Below, in pieces: positions 12,501 to 25,286 of a DNA stretch of 64,000 bases. Source of the DNA: Zizania palustris. Lineage: Eukaryota > Streptophyta > Magnoliopsida > Poales > Poaceae. Numbering within the stretch: position 1 is the stretch's first letter; every line of letters starts with the position of its first letter. The stretch covers positions 22,055,913-22,119,912 of the forward strand of contig JAAALK010000086.1 in NCBI GenBank assembly GCA_019279435.1. Reading direction: 5' to 3'. The notes beneath the pieces are model-generated. The model was not told the origin of the DNA. It worked only from the letters and a program-made list of their open reading frames with translations, and made no database searches. The translations under genes and the position numbers were made by a program.

Positions 12501-15500
12501 GTTGAAGGATGATAGCCACTCACAACGCATACTGGAGGATTTATTATCTGTTTTAGTCCCATGTTGGTTAGCAAGGACCACAAGTATTGAAAAGCTTCTT
12601 CAGGTTGTGTAATTTTCAATGGATCCCCCTGTTGTCTTATATTTGGGTCATTGAGTGTTTGGCTATGAATAGAACAATGGGATAATCGATTTTGTGCTAA
12701 TATTGTTGTAGATATTCATTAAAGCTTTGTCTGGTGTGGCTGAACACAGGCGTCTGACTCTCATGGTTTACCTCTTGAGGTATTATCTATCTTGGGTTCC
12801 ATCAACATCCTCACATTTTCAATCTGGGTAGTTAACTAACTTTATTTGCACTGTTCACAGGACATTAGGAGAAAAAAATAGCATGAGTACTGTGGTCATG
12901 TGCCTATTGCACTCATTGGTTGGCCGGATTTCACATTCTCCCATACATCAGGGCAGCCATTATGCCTTGTGCTTAAAAGCCATGCCACAAGAGTGGGAGT
13001 ATGAATTGGCAGTCAATATAACCAATCAATACTCCTATAAGTTATGGTTTCATTGTCTTTCTAAGCTGCTACAAGAAATCAGGGTGCATAAGAATCAAAA
13101 TCTGCTTCCTATGGTACATTTGGCGATGCAGTTTATTCTATTTAAGCTGCAAGATACAGAGATGATTTTCGACCTTGAATCTGAGGCAGCTGCTAACTCT
13201 ATCCAGGTATTTCATTTGGTTAAAATCTTGCTTTTTCCTTGTCTTCTTTCTCAGACCACGGTACTCTGAGTAGTTAGTAAAATTGTTGTTTCATTCATTT
13301 ATTGTTCAGTTAATCATGGATTGCTATCACTGTTTTGTGCTTTATATCCTCGGTTTGTTGTATTTATTTGTCTGCTGTAGGGTTCCCTTGGAGAGCTTAT
13401 GGAGGAAGTTGTACTGTGCACTGTAACTGTCCGAGACCAAAGAACAGACATTTCTGGTGATGCTCTAAAAGAACTCAGAGACTCGACAAATACGGTACTG
13501 AAAATAACTGCAGGCTGGATGAGTGCTTCAACATATTTCAATGGGATTAGCCGGTTGTTAGAACACTCAAAAAGTCTTGTAAAAAGAAAGGTAACCTTTT
13601 GTTAGTACACCTTGGTTCTGTGTCCTATGTTGTATTTTTCAATTATTAAGAGTCCCTTAAACAACCTTTGGCCCTATGGGACTGAACAGGCACTTGGAAT
13701 ATTGTGCGAAACTGCAAAAGGAAATAGCTTGATCGAGAGGAAGCAAAAGAAAGCCAGAAAAGTGAATCATAGCTCTCCTACTACTGCACCCCAACTGGAC
13801 AAGAGCTCTGCCCCTTGTTTCAGCGAGTTGTGCTTTAAGATTCTAGAGTTGGTTGACAGAGAGGCTGATTCGGACAATTCAGTGAAAATTGCTGCAATTT
13901 CTTCCCTTGAAACACTGGCAAAAGAATACCCCTCTGATAATCCCGCATATAGCAAGTGCCTTGCAAAAATCACTAATTGCATCAGCTCCAGTGATACTGT
14001 CACTTCCTCTAGGCTAATTCATACTGCAGGCTCTCTTATTAATGTGCTAGGATCAAAGGCATTACCTCAGCTTCCCTCGATCATGAAAAATATGCTGCAA
14101 ATATCACACCAAGTATCATTTTGTCCTAGTGGAAAATATGCTCACGATTCCACTAAAACTGATTCTAAACTTTCTAATCAAGCTATATCTTTGTTGTTGT
14201 CTGTATTGACAACTGTTGAGGTGATTGTCAAAAAGCTTGGCGAATTTGTTAATCCATATCTGGAGGAAATTCTGGATTTGGTGGTGTTGCATCAGGAGTG
14301 TGCTTCTCGAACAGACGAAAAACTGGATGCAAAAGCAGCAGATGTTCGGACACTACTGACTGAGAAAGTTCCAGTATGTTTTTCTAAGTATATTTTGAAT
14401 TATGTGGACTATGAATGGGATTTCTACTCATCTAATGAAATTATTGTCTTTGCAGGTTCGTCTTATTCTTTCACCTTTACTTAATCTGTACACTGGTGCT
14501 GCCAAATGTGGAGAAGCAAGCCTGTCCTTGGCTTTCAAAATGCTTGCTACTCTAGTTGGTACTATGGATCGGCTGGCTGTAGGAACTTACCATACAAAAA
14601 TATATGATCATTGCTTGGTAGCTCTTGATCTCCGTCGTCAACGTCTGGACTCCTTTGAGAACATAGCTACAGTAGAGCAATGTATTATCCATGCGATAAC
14701 CACCCTCACAATGAAACTTACCGAAGCTACTTTTAGGCCTCTATTCCTTCGGACTCTTGAATGGGCAGAGTTTGAAATTGATCAATCCACAACGAAGAGG
14801 AGTATAGACCGGGCTATTGTTTTCTACAAGTTGGTGAATACCCTTGCTGAAAAACACAGGTATCTATACCAAATTGCAAACATTCTTTGTAAACCATTTT
14901 TGCAATATATTTTATTACTGCTTACTGGATATTCCTGTTCTGATGAAATTTCTTTAGACTGTAGAAATGACCACCTTTGTCATCTTCATTGTTGAGTGAT
15001 GTGTACTGTACTGCTAACAGAATGGAAATATTGCATTATCTATTTAAATTCTGGTGACTATGAGCAAAACATTAATATCTTATGTCTTGGGTTCTTGATC
15101 GACCCTCATTTGTACATCAGTAGTAACTTGCCTAGCATCAGAAATCCTCTTATCACCTATCAGTAAGCACAGTACTAATGATTTTTCGCATTGATGTAAA
15201 TTTGATTGCTTTAGTCAGTTATGACCCAATCAAAGCACACCCCAAAGTTAACTTGGACACAATTTTGCTACTTGATGTAATCTTGTAATATTATGGAAAT
15301 TGGAAATAAAGAATGAAACTACAGCTTATACAAGAGTTATGTCAGTGCAAAGCATGATGTTTCCAAGTTCCTCTCTTGATTTAGGCCAGGCTTGTGCATC
15401 CCATTAGAACCAGGAATTGTCCTAGATATGATTGGTGGAATTACCACATGTTATGTACAAATGGATTATGTGTTCCTTGTGATTTTGATTTGCTAGTTTG

Positions 15501-16940
15501 TGGTCTTGTGCTAATATCGTTTATTTTTCTAATGTTCATTTTGATTTCAAAGACAACTTTCTGTTCTTAAGTACTTGTGACTTTAGCGTGGTATTTTTAC
15601 TACCTGCTGTGTGTGTATCTTCCCTTTTCTCTGATTTCATATTGCTTTTCTACAAAGGTCCCTGTTTACACCTTATTTCAAGTACCTGCTTGAGGGATCT
15701 GTACAATATCTATCAGAAGATGACAGTTTGATCACTTCCAAGCAAAAGAAGAGGGCCAAAATTGGAGATGCTAAAACGGAGCAGAAGGATAGATCATTAG
15801 GACCAAAACTGTGGAATTTAAGGGCCCTGGTGTTGAAATCCTTACACAAGTGTTTCCTTTATGACAATGACCAGAAGATCCTTGATTCCTCTAATTTCCA
15901 GGTCAGATCCTGCATAACATATGAGGTTTACCTGTTCTGATCTGTTCACTTATCATAGATAGCATGGTTTTACAAGTCGTCAGAAAAGGAAGTTGTATGG
16001 TAGTTTACTGTTTTCTGTTTCATTTCAATAATACATTATTACATTGGTCTTAGAAAGGAAATTCTTTAGGTTAAACTTCCTTATTTTTCAAATTTTATAC
16101 TTTTAGAATGGACTCAGATATTGGCATTGTTTCTGCATATAGTATCATGGTTTTACCATGAAGCAAGCAACAGTGGTATACTTATCTATGCAATCATAAC
16201 ATATTATATTGGTTGTTTGCAGGTCCTTTTGAAACCTATTATTTCCCAGTTTGTTATGGAACCATCTGAACATTTGGTATCAGTTCCAGATGCTCTGTCA
16301 GTCGAAGAAGTAGATGAAACTCTTGTTTTGTGCTTGGGGCAAATGGCAGTCACTGCACGGTCGGATGTTTTGTGGAAGCCTCTTAACCATGAGGTGGGAA
16401 CTAGCAATATACTCATATTTTGTGAATTAAATATCTAACTTTGGGGTTGATTGGTAGGGCTCTATATCTAGAAAAACAAATATAATCCGTAGACTGTTTG
16501 GTTTAACTCAAGCTCCACCAGAGGAGAATTCAGAAGTTTGAGCTGTATCAAACACACCTTAACTATTATATTAATTATTCAAAATATTTATAGTATCTAT
16601 CAAAAGGGATCAATGCATTTCATTAAAATATCCAGGCTTAGCATTGTTCAGTCCTTGTGTTTACTTCTCACTGGGCTGAAACTAACTCAATTTTCTCGTA
16701 AATCTGCAGGTGCTGATGCAGACTAGGACTGATAAAGTTCGCCCCAAAATGCTCGGTTTGAAGGTTGTGAGGTACATGGTCCAACATCTAAAGGAGGAGT
16801 ACGTGGTTCTCCTCCCGGAGACCATCCCATTCCTTGCTGAGTTGCTCGAGGACGTGGAGCTCCCTGTTAAGACTCTGGCCCAGGAGATCGTCAAAGAGAT
16901 GGAAGCCCTCAGCGGTGAAAGCCTCCGGCAGTACCTGTGA
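509..16940 (+). CDS. UTP10: UTP10/HEATR1-like U3 snoRNP (SSU processome) HEAT-repeat protein, 5'-partial, 38 exons
   Basis: Family role: a giant HEAT-repeat scaffold of the nucleolar UTP-A (t-UTP) complex, needed for Pol I transcription and 18S rRNA processing. Exons seen: 509-722, 806-901, 994-1111, 1204-1377, 1630-1800, 1936-1991, 2122-2211, 2299-2447, 2624-2706, 2840-2968, 3169-3243, 3367-3535, 4227-4366, 4462-4569, 4859-5039, 5353-5450, 5540-5689, 5779-5938, 6270-6427, 6546-6626, 6715-6889, 7630-7704, 7835-8008, 8134-8205, 8279-8383, 8835-8924, 11516-11720, 11801-12002, 12107-12286, 12508-12603, 12712-12779, 12861-13206, 13381-13590, 13690-14373, 14456-14859, 15658-15901, 16223-16393, 16710-16940. 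They encode about 2,110 residues, near the family's usual ~2,150; the N-terminal exon is outside the window. The C-terminal exons carry the conserved BP28CT region and the family ending ESLRQYL. Three exons (20, 22, 27) are each one base short and break the frame; otherwise every phase matches. Intron 10 has a GC donor. Identification rests on recalled plant homologues. Confidence 0.93.
3741..3947. mobile_element. MITE in UTP10 intron 12
   Basis: Inverted terminal repeats GGCCTGTTTGGCTAG (3741) and CTACCAAACAGGCC (ending 3947) bound about 207 bp. Flanking TCAA occurs on both sides, one base off the left end. There is no coding capacity. It accounts for much of an unusually long intron (3536-4226). 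The superfamily is uncertain. Confidence 0.6.
6627..7629 (+). other. UTP10 introns 20 and 21
   Basis: Intron 21 (6890-7629) is about 740 bp, AT-rich and without recognisable inserts or genes. A minus-strand open frame of 82 codons at 7257-7505 has no recognisable domain and is treated as chance. Confidence 0.5.
9505..9906 (-). repeat. left LTR (3' LTR) of the intron 26 element
   Basis: 402 bp, TGTCACGGG...CATGACA on the plus strand. It carries about 60 bp, near 9755-9815, that are missing from the other LTR. Confidence 0.88.
10906..10917 (-). other. primer-binding site of the intron 26 LTR element
   Basis: On the minus strand, directly after the LTR, TTGGTTTCAGAGC resembles the tRNA-iMet-complementary site TTGGTATCAGAGC with one change. 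Confidence 0.7.
10918..11303 (-). repeat. right LTR (5' LTR) of the intron 26 element
   Basis: 386 bp. Near its right end (11245-11290) it contains CTGTTCACGTGAACAG and nearby GTACTGTTCACG repeats, a palindromic patch absent from the left LTR. Confidence 0.88.
14860..15657 (+). other. UTP10 intron 35
   Basis: About 800 bp of AT-rich intron with a normal donor (AG/GTATCT) and an AAAG acceptor. No insert or nested gene recognised. Confidence 0.5.
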
Positions 16941-17400
16941 CATCGCTGTTCTCTAGAAAATCCTTGAGGCAGTGAAGTGACGACGATGCACTTACCGGTA
17001 AATCACTTCAAGCATGGGAGTTATTATCCAAATTTTTGCAAAGATAACATTATATGAACATCCTGGAACACATAAAATTTTTGACAGTGGAGTTGCATTA
17101 CTGGCAGTTATTTTCTGCGGTATGGTTTTGATTTTTGAACGCCGTATCTGATGAATGTTAATTGGTGGGCATCTACACGTACAGATGGTACAGTATGTTC
17201 GACTTGTGAAATAGGATGTCAAATATGTAGGCTGTACGGCGCAGTAGTGACTTTGGGGGATGTGCTCCATGCACGGCAGCAAGCACGTGCCAGGAACAAG
17301 TGCACATGGAGATGTTTGAAGCCTTGAAGGCCCTGATGTTTAAGAGATTTTTTAACATCTTGGGGGAGTCAGTATTTCACGTTGCAATTTTGGCCGTGTT
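16941..17400 (+). other. 3' UTR and immediate downstream flank of UTP10
   Basis: It follows the TGA at 16938-16940. Its second half (about 17080-17390) is recognisable again at 39170-39455, for example the shared GCACATGGAGATGTTT block. It is therefore part of the tandem duplication described under findings. Confidence 0.7.
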
Positions 17401-17687
17401 GAATTGCTTACACCACTACATCGGTCGCAGAATCTATTTTCGTGGTTTCAGAGGCCACATGGCGTGGTAAGAACCTCATCTCTTGGATGTGAGATGTCTC
17501 TTTTTCGTACTGAAGTCTGAACAGAGATTTGGTCCCAAGCCGAGGTAAAACATTTGGACGAAGGAAAAATCGTTAGTTGCCATCCTGTTTGTAGTGGTAA
17601 CATTTCGATAGATTCCACTTCCGAAACGTTGAATCCTTAAACTTTGTACGGACGCCCTTCGAAATTAGCCATGATTTTCACACATAA

Positions 17688-18010
17688 TATAAGGCCCCAT
17701 TTAGTCTTTGTCACATCGAACGTCGAAGGTTTATACTATTTTAAAATATTAAATATAAATTATTTATAAAATTCATTAATAATTAATGGATTATTTGCTA
17801 AATTAATTTAATAGTTTAATTATGTTATGATTTGACAATGTAATACTATAGTAACATTTGTTAATCATGAATTAATTAGACTTAATAGATTTGTCTTGTA
17901 AATAATTATCTGATTCTGTAATCATTTTTATAATTAGTTTATGTTTAGTTATATTAATTGATGTTTAAATATCCGATGTGACACGAATAAACTTTAGTTC
18001 TCGGAAACAC
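17688..18010. mobile_element. MITE, family A copy 1
   Basis: An AT-rich element with complementary ends (TTTAGTCTTTGTCACATCG at about 17699 and CGATGTGACACGAATAAAC near 17970). It shares interior blocks such as TTATGATTTGACAATGT and TTAATTAG(A/G)CTTAATA with copies at 25143-36259 (split) and 43340-43757. No coding capacity. Ends are approximate. Confidence 0.65.
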
Positions 18011-18480
18011 CTGCTAAGATTTGAATATTCCACCTTAATCTGTTAATGGGTTTATATGACTAGATAGAATATCTTAGCCTACTGGATGATCTAATCAATC
18101 AGATAGCAACACACATTTGAATGTTAAGCCTTACCCACAAATCATATTTAAGTATAAGTAATGTATATCTAACATGACATAGAGTATGACTTTCTTTGAA
18201 GAGTGAATCTATATAAATTTTAGACTTACGCTACCACCAATATTTATAACAAACATAGACAGTTGACAAGCTAGATAGGAGATTCAAAGCAATTACCTCA
18301 AGCTTGAAAGAACTTTTCATCGATATCTTTTCCATGTGCTTCGAGTCTCATCAAGCTTTTCAATTTATAGCTATTGACTTTATCTCTAACTCAATGGAGA
18401 CCTTGTCATGACATCCATAAATTCTTCCTAGTTCATAGTATCCATTTTGGAACCTTGCAATTCACGACTATTCTCATAAA

Positions 18481-18657
18481 TAGGGATGGCAATAGGTTGG
18501 ATCGGGTTCGAGTTAGTCAATACCGGACTTGAATCCACTCCTGCTTAGACCCAACTCACATGTCCCCATAGATTGAAATCTTGCCACGCACCAAAATGGA
18601 TCCATGGGTCAAAAACTAGACTTGACGCCAGCCTCGTCGGGTTGGTTATCATCCCTA
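18481..18657. mobile_element. hAT-like MITE
   Basis: 177 bp with ends TAGGGATGGCAATAGG and GGTTATCATCCCTA (inverted). The 8-bp flanks CTCATAAA (18473-18480) and CTCATAGA (18658-18665) match at 7 of 8 positions, as expected for a hAT-type target duplication. Confidence 0.65.
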
Positions 18658-18810
18658 CTCATAGATCTTGTCCTCTTCAAGGATTAGATGAGATTTACTA
18701 GTGATCAAGGAGCAATGGCTAAAATCAACTGAAACTAACCTGAATATTATGTACTAGTAAAGAATAGATTGTGTATGGTAGCCATGGTCAATTCTCTCAT
18801 ATCGATCTTA

Positions 18811-19168
18811 GGCTATTCACAATGGGGGCTTCATGAGGTGTTTTATGGTATTAATTACCATGACACATCAGATTTTTTGCTGATGCGACATTCAATTAAT
18901 GAGGAAAGAGAATGAAGTAGTGTTATCACCATGATATAGTGCTAACCCATTTTCAAGACGGATGAAACGAAATAAAACGTCCACTGAGAGCCAAATCGTT
19001 TCATCAGAGAGAGGGTATTTAATGAGAGCTAGTTGTATTTAATTACACTAGTTAGCCTAGGAAATAGTGAAATGAAACTCTCCACTGAGAGAGGGTATTT
19101 CATTCAGTTGCAAAGCTGATGTGGACTTTTAGAAAACAGTGTTATGAAATCCACCACTGTTAATAGCC
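18811..19168. mobile_element. Tourist-like (PIF/Harbinger) MITE
   Basis: 358 bp with ends GGCTATTCACAATGGGG and CCACTGTTAATAGCC (inverted), flanked by TTA on both sides (18808-18810, 19169-19171). No coding capacity. Confidence 0.7.
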
Positions 19169-19896
19169 TTATAGGATCGTGACATCGAAACCTAGCCGAT
19201 CCATAGCACTGGCATGTACTCTCCACCTTGAGAGATCCAAGTAATCGAAGATTTCGTTGATGGAGACAGCAAAGTGAAATGTCATCCGGTTAAAAAAACC
19301 AACAAGCAAAGCGACGTTGACTAGAGGAAGAATATAATCATTTATATGAAGCAAGCAAACAAGGCCTCCACCACAAAGGGTGTATGAAGTATGAGGATGT
19401 TTTTTCACACGAGGATGTGAGACTGCTTGATCTTCGCCACTCCTTAGTAAAACATGGCCACAACAATTGACCACCACAATAATCAAGTAGCAATATGTCT
19501 CAATAGAATCTACTTGGGCAATAAGAAATTTAAAGTTGGAAGCACTCTAATAGCGACAAACAAATGTCCAACTAGAGTCACTACACTAATCCAAGAAGAC
19601 ACTTGAGAATGAATCAACCATGAACTTCGATTGGTCATCAATACCAGGTGACATGGATATGATGACAATGAATACCATAGAAGGGACGACGAATGAGAAC
19701 ACTTTGTCCTCCACTGTTATAATGATCCTTGCCACCATGACAACCACAACAATGACACTTGGAGCAACAATTGCTCTCTACAACGATGGGATACAACGAT
19801 GGGATCTAGGTCTCTGCTGACAACCTCCATCGGGTTAGATGGTTAGTCAGCTTCAAGCCAACTGGAATAGAGAAATATTGTAGCAAGTCAGACTTA

Positions 19897-20449
19897 GGGT
19901 GCGTTTGGTTCTGCTTTTAAAATCTGCTTCTGCTGTGAAAAAGCAGAAGCTGAACCAAACGGGTTTACCAAAACTGCTTCTGCTGTGAAAAAACAGCTTT
20001 TTTCTAATACAAATTTGGAAGCAGCCTAGACCCTGCTTTTCTGCTTTGCTTTTCTGATTTCTAGTACAGATTAAATAGTATGAATTCAAGGTGTCTTAAT
20101 TGATCTAACATTATTATGATTTGTATTGCATTGCACAATTTCATGAGATAATATGTGGTTGTCGGTTATTTTATAATATGAACTATGAATTTTTTTATTT
20201 ATCTAATATATTTTTTAGTTATTTAGTTGCATCAATGTTGAGTGTTTCCTATTTATATATATGTATAGAATATTATAATGATGAAAATTATGTAAGTTAT
20301 AAAAAACAGTCAGCTCACAACAGTTTTTTCACAGCAGCTTCAACCAAACGACTTTTAGCTTTTTCACAGCAGACAGTTCACAGCAGTTTTTTCACAGCAG
20401 ACAGCTCACAGCAGCTTTTTCACAGCTCATAGCAGAACCAAACGTACCC
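19897..20449. mobile_element. Tourist-like MITE with internal CACAGCAG repeats
   Basis: 553 bp with ends GGGTGCGTTTGGTTCTGCT and AGCAGAACCAAACGTACCC (inverted), flanked by TTA (19894-19896, 20450-20452). The right part repeats TTTTTCACAGCAG several times (20325-20420); the left end carries related inverted motifs (CTGCTGTGAAAAA). Confidence 0.8.
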
Positions 20450-20452
20450 TTA

Positions 20453-21235
20453 GAGGCATGGCTTAATCCTACACCTTTGTAATTAGGGCAACATGGGTGA
20501 TCATAAGCATTAGCAAATTACTTGCCAAACATAGTAGCATCATTAGCTCAAGCATGGCTCATTGGCCTTGTAGAGAGATATATTGATTCATAGGGAAAAT
20601 TACCTCAGAATTTTGTCGCTAACTTTTAGGAGGGATATGAATGACCAAGAAGCAAGTAGAACCTATACCAAATTTAATAGAAGAAAGGGGAATCTCTCTT
20701 GGACTTCATCAAGCGCTTTTTTGAAAAAAAATTGGATCCCTAATGTCAGTAGCTATGCTGTCATGGTGGCCTTCTACAAGAGAGTAAGGACTTCAACTTC
20801 ATTAAAAAGGGGCCTAAAAATTACTAACTATAGTAAAAAAGATATTTGAACTCATTGGTTCCTATGCTGCACTAGATTTAACAATATTCAAGTAGAACAA
20901 GTGAATCACAGAATAAAATGCACAAAAAAGTAAGGAAGATTAATGAACACACGATTTATTTACCGAAGTTTGGATCTAAGATCCCATGTCTCCGTTAAGG
21001 CCATGTCACAAAGATCAAACTTATTTTTTACTAGATTTGCCTCTTGTTAAGCCTTAGCCACAAATCATCTTTGAGTACAAACAACACACATCCAACATGA
21101 TAATAGGGTATTACTCTCTTGAAAGAGCCTAAAACTATACAATTTTTGGACTTATGCTTCCGTCAATTTTTAAAATACACACATTATCATAGGTAGTGGG
21201 CTAGGGCTGCCATGCCTAGTCTAGCCCATGTGAAT
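20453..21235. other. intergenic, nothing recognised
   Basis: AT-rich sequence with short open frames only. No protein, RNA gene or clear terminal repeat was seen. Confidence 0.4.
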
Positions 21236-21239
21236 AGTA

Positions 21240-21540
21240 CCCACGTAGAGGGGCGTAGCTAGGGGGTGGTCCAGGTAGGCCCAAGATCACCCCCGAAAAT
21301 AACCTATTAATATCCTAATACGTTTATTTTCATGTTCAACTCAATTTTAAAATGTACAACAATCCAATTTATGTTATTTTACAATGTTATGATATATTAT
21401 CGCTATATTTAATCTAATAGTTTTGCACAAAAATATTTTATATGTATATATAAAATTTATGATGGTACACAAAATTGAACGTATATTAACTAGGTCTACC
21501 TAGCAATTTCATCCTGTCTACGCCACTGCCCACGTAGATA
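21240..21540. mobile_element. possible decayed transposable-element remnant
   Basis: GGGGCGTAGCTAGGGGG near 21250 and GTCTACGCCACTG near 21518 form loosely complementary ends around an AT-rich core. No clear target duplication. Confidence 0.3.
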
Positions 21541-21654
21541 CTGTAGCGTAAATAGTAGTTACGAGTATTGTAGAAAGAGTTAGGAATTAAAGATACATTA
21601 CCTCTTACAGATTAATAATCCCTTTAAAATAGCAGATTGGATTAGAGTTATAGG

Positions 21655-21755
21655 AGCCATGCCTAGTCTTTTCTTTTTTTTTCTCATTCCTCCCTTCTCT
21701 TTTTTCTCTCTTTTCTCCCCCTTTCTTTCTTTCTTTCTTTTGTTTCCTTTTTCCT
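21655..21755. repeat. polypyrimidine tract
   Basis: An almost uninterrupted C/T run including (CTTT)n. The apparent lysine- and glutamate-rich minus-strand frame here is only its complement. Confidence 0.7.
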
Positions 21756-22468
21756 CTTCCTGCCGAGTGGGCCATCCAGTCGCCTAGCGCCCAGCTGCAC
21801 GTGTAGCCAAGTTGGCTGGCCAAACCTGATCAGCAAGAAGATTATTTTAGCCAACTAGATGATTTGGCCAGTCAGATAGACATTCCAGTGGAAAACATTT
21901 TTTCATCCCGATTATCAGAATTCAACTTGGAAAGCTAAATAAAGAGTCTGAGATGCCCTAAGTTGAGCACATTTGGGTCCTCAGTGAAATGAATGTTGAG
22001 GCCAGCATTCCAACAATAAAGAGATGTTGACAAGATGTCACTACATAGTGACTCCAAAAGGGAAGACGTACTTCTTTGTTTGCCCACTGATGTCTCCGTG
22101 GAAAGATGAACTAACGTCGATGACAACAAATCAGGACAAACCTTAAGCATCCAGATAACCAAGCAACGATAGGAGACAACTTTGAACAATCTCGCCTTCA
22201 GTAAAAGTGTTGCCTTCTTGTCTCATACACAACACTTGCGCAGCACATACCCAAGACAAATTCTTTAAGATGGTCAGTTGTACGGAGTCATCTCCAAGGT
22301 TCGGTGGAAACTATACATGCTTGTTTCTTCCGAAGTGCAAAGCTCGGATTCAGGCTTGAGCACGAGAGATAAAATGGAAAATACACATATAAATACTAAT
22401 TACTATCTTGCTATAACGAAACGCATTCTAAGTAGTAAGCAGCATCCAGGTGACCATTTGCACCCCTG

Positions 22469-24810
22469 CTATCTTGCTATTTCTTCAAGCATTTTGAGTA
22501 TACGCTTGGTATCTGGTCTCAAGGATGGTGATGGGTTACAGCAAGCGGTTGCCAGTTCAAAGAACGCATATAGATTCTGCTCCTTGCCTGAGCTCTTACT
22601 TTGTTTGATTAGCTCAGAAGTGAATGCATCCGATATCTTCCTCTCCAGGACTAGATCTTTGAAAGAGGAAGGCAAATGGATGTCACGGGCATTGGGGGAG
22701 CTACTGTTTGCTGCCTCCTTTTGAGCAAGCATCTCGAGAAGAATTACCCCCAAGCTGTAGATATCACTCTCCCTCGTGGCTTCCCTCATCTTGATCAGCT
22801 CCGGAGCCTTATAGCCCTGTATTGCAGATGTTTCAAGCATCTGCTGCGCGGCAGCAGGATTGAGCAGAAAGTAGAGGCCAAAGTCTGATATCCTCGGCTG
22901 GAAATCAGCATCAAGCATAATGTTATTTGTCTTCAGGTTGCCATGGATTATTGGTTTCTGTGATCCTGTGTGAAGGTGGTCCAGTCCCTTGACAATACCA
23001 ATAGATAACTTGCAAATTATCTCCCATCCCTGTGAAACATTGATTCCCTCTGCAGGTAAAAATAAACATGATGCATATAAACTCATCATTTAAGAACTGA
23101 TCAATTACTGCCTCACATTAGTAATGGGTAAAGCTAATGGCATTACCAGCAAAAAGAATCACCCACTTTGGACCGAGTTGGGTACAGATTGAAAACTGGA
23201 AAAGGTAAAACAAAATGGCTACTGGCGGAGTTTAGGAAATCATGGCCTTAAGGTTAAGCTTGGGAACACACAACTTCTAACCCAAATTCAAATGAAATTT
23301 TCTTGGCAGGTAACAGCTTGAATAGGTTATCCAAATGAGATTTGAACATGCCCTTTCCAAACACTAACTACAATCATATCCAAATGACTCAACCGTTGTT
23401 GGCGACAAAACAAATTAAAAACGCCAAAATTGTTTAGAGTAAAAGACAATAGTCATTTTTGTGATCAACATATCGACATGTTTAAATCACAGAATATGAT
23501 TCAATAACTTCCTGCAAAACAAGAGCTGAAAAATGCTGGAAACACAAACAACTACAAGGCAAAACCAACATAATGTAAAGGAGAAGATATTAATGTCCCA
23601 AAACACTTTCCTAAGGATGCATTTATATTTAATATTGAAAAACCTTTAACTACAATTGAAAATAAATCTTTTTCCCAAAGCCTAGATTTGTCAGAGGACT
23701 ATATCACAGATCACACATGAACTAACACATGAAAGTACGCAGATCTTACAAGAATTAGTATCAAAATGGAATAAGATTGCAACCGGTGAACCAAATACCC
23801 TAAGGAAATTGAAAATTACGCCATGTAAAGTGTCCAAGCAGTAAAAGTTTATGAAAAAAAAACTTTATGTGATGTCCTATGATTGGAATAACAACGAGAG
23901 CACGACGTGCTGTAACAGTGAAGACACAAGGCTAAAAGTAAGAGAAAAAAAAACCACACTGCAAGGCTGTTACATAGTACCGGCCACCACAACAAATTGC
24001 TTAATCTTTAGAGCATCATTTCCTGCGAAGCTTTTAGCACCGCATGTCGGCATCAATGAGCAAAATAACTAAGTATCTAAATTAAATTTCACATTTACCT
24101 CTAGTAAGTGGGATGCCATGACACATAAGCTGCAGCTAGGTAAGGTTTCATGTATAATTACTCCCAGTAAAGCATTTTTTTTCAGATGATTAGTTTTACC
24201 CAAAGATAACTTGGTTTGAAAGCAAAGCAAAGGAGATTACACTAGGCTGAAGCATGCGAGAGCACATAGGCTGACCTTGCAGGAACCGGCGGAGCGAGCC
24301 GGCGGCGTAGAAGGGATGCACGAGCAGCATCTCCCCACGCGGACCGACGTAGAGCGCGCGGATCGGCACGACGTTGGGGTGCTGCACGGCACCGAGGAGC
24401 CGCGCCGCCGCCACAGCCTCGTCAGCAGCCGCGGCACAGACTGGCCGGACGAAACGGAGCAGCGCCACCGCCTCGCCGGCGGTCAGCCCAGCGCGGTACA
24501 GCGTGCTGTGACCCGACTTGGCCACCACCTCCCCAGGCGCCTCGAGGATCGCGGCCACCGTCAGCCCCTCGCCCCCGGGAAACCTCACCAGCGCCCCCTC
24601 CACCCCGCCGCCGCCGCCGCCGTACGCGCTGGACCCACCGCCCACCTGGAACCGGTCCGCCCTCGCGCCGTGCGACGGCAGCACCGCGCCCCTGCCCCTC
24701 CCCTCCCGCCGCCGCCGCCGGTGGCAGCGGACGACGAAGTAGCAGATGAACAGCGCGACGAGGACGGCGAGGACCGCCAAGAGCACGGCATTGATGACTT
24801 CCCTGCGCAT
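22469..24810 (-). CDS. membrane-anchored TMKL1-like pseudokinase, copy 1
   Basis: Two exons, 24810-24276 and 23049-22469, with a GT-AG intron of 1,226 bp; 371 residues. Residues about 6-28 form one hydrophobic membrane segment, followed by a basic stretch (RCHRRRRR), a Gly/Ser-rich linker and a kinase-like domain from about residue 80. The glycine-loop region is degenerate, the VAIK lysine position lacks lysine (GEAVALLRF), and HRD is replaced by HGN near residues 214-216. DFG (234-236) and APEL (260-263) remain. By family knowledge, such proteins are catalytically inactive signalling scaffolds related to Arabidopsis TMKL1, but here without extracellular LRRs. The first exon is very GC-rich, as is typical of grasses. 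A near-identical second copy lies at 40796-43124. The partner and pathway are unknown. Confidence 0.88.
23050..24275 (-). other. intron of pseudokinase copy 1
   Basis: AT-rich intron, alignable through much of its length with the intron of copy 2 (41377-42591), for example AATCACCCACTTTGGACCGA in both. No nested gene seen. Confidence 0.7.
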
Positions 24811-25142
24811 TGCTCCGCGGTCGACTCGAGCTCGATGCGCCAGACAGCGGCGTGCTCGGTTCTATAGGAGAGCAAGGGGAGGGGATCTAGCTGTAGGGTT
24901 TGCTGGTTTTACGGGGCGCTTCTCCCCTTCCCCCTTCCCTCGCCTGCCTCCTTGGGTAGCTTGTGTGCTTTAGTTTGCTTTTCTCTTGCTTGGCTGGAGA
25001 GTTTTGGCTTTTCTCTAGCTTGGGGCCTGGCCGGCGGCCGCCTATGCGCAGGCTTCCTCCATGATTCCATTTTGAAAGGAAAGCTTGCGTGATAGTGACG
25101 AGCGTGTTTGGGAGATCCGAGGATTTAAAAAAAATAGTTTAA

Positions 25143-25286
25143 GGGGATGTTAGGATACAGGAGCTAGATTTTAGCTCCAGTAATGTTTAGATGTTATTTT
25201 AAAATATTAAACATAGATTATTTATAAACTCATTCATAATCGGTGGATTATCTTTGAGACGAATCTAATAAGTCTAATTACGTTAT
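25143..25286. mobile_element. MITE family A copy 2, left part
   Basis: It begins GGGGATGTTAGGAT after TAA (25140-25142) and is interrupted by the Sirevirus at 25287. The element resumes after the retrotransposon and ends AACATCCC at 36259 followed by TAA. Interior blocks match the copies at 17.7 kb and 43.3 kb. Confidence 0.75.

Noticed and set aside
24237..24973. Plus-strand and alternate-frame proteins over the GC-rich first exon of the pseudokinase (also 42553-43334)
   Set aside because: They are shadows of the spliced minus-strand gene, which has conserved kinase-like sequence in both duplicates.
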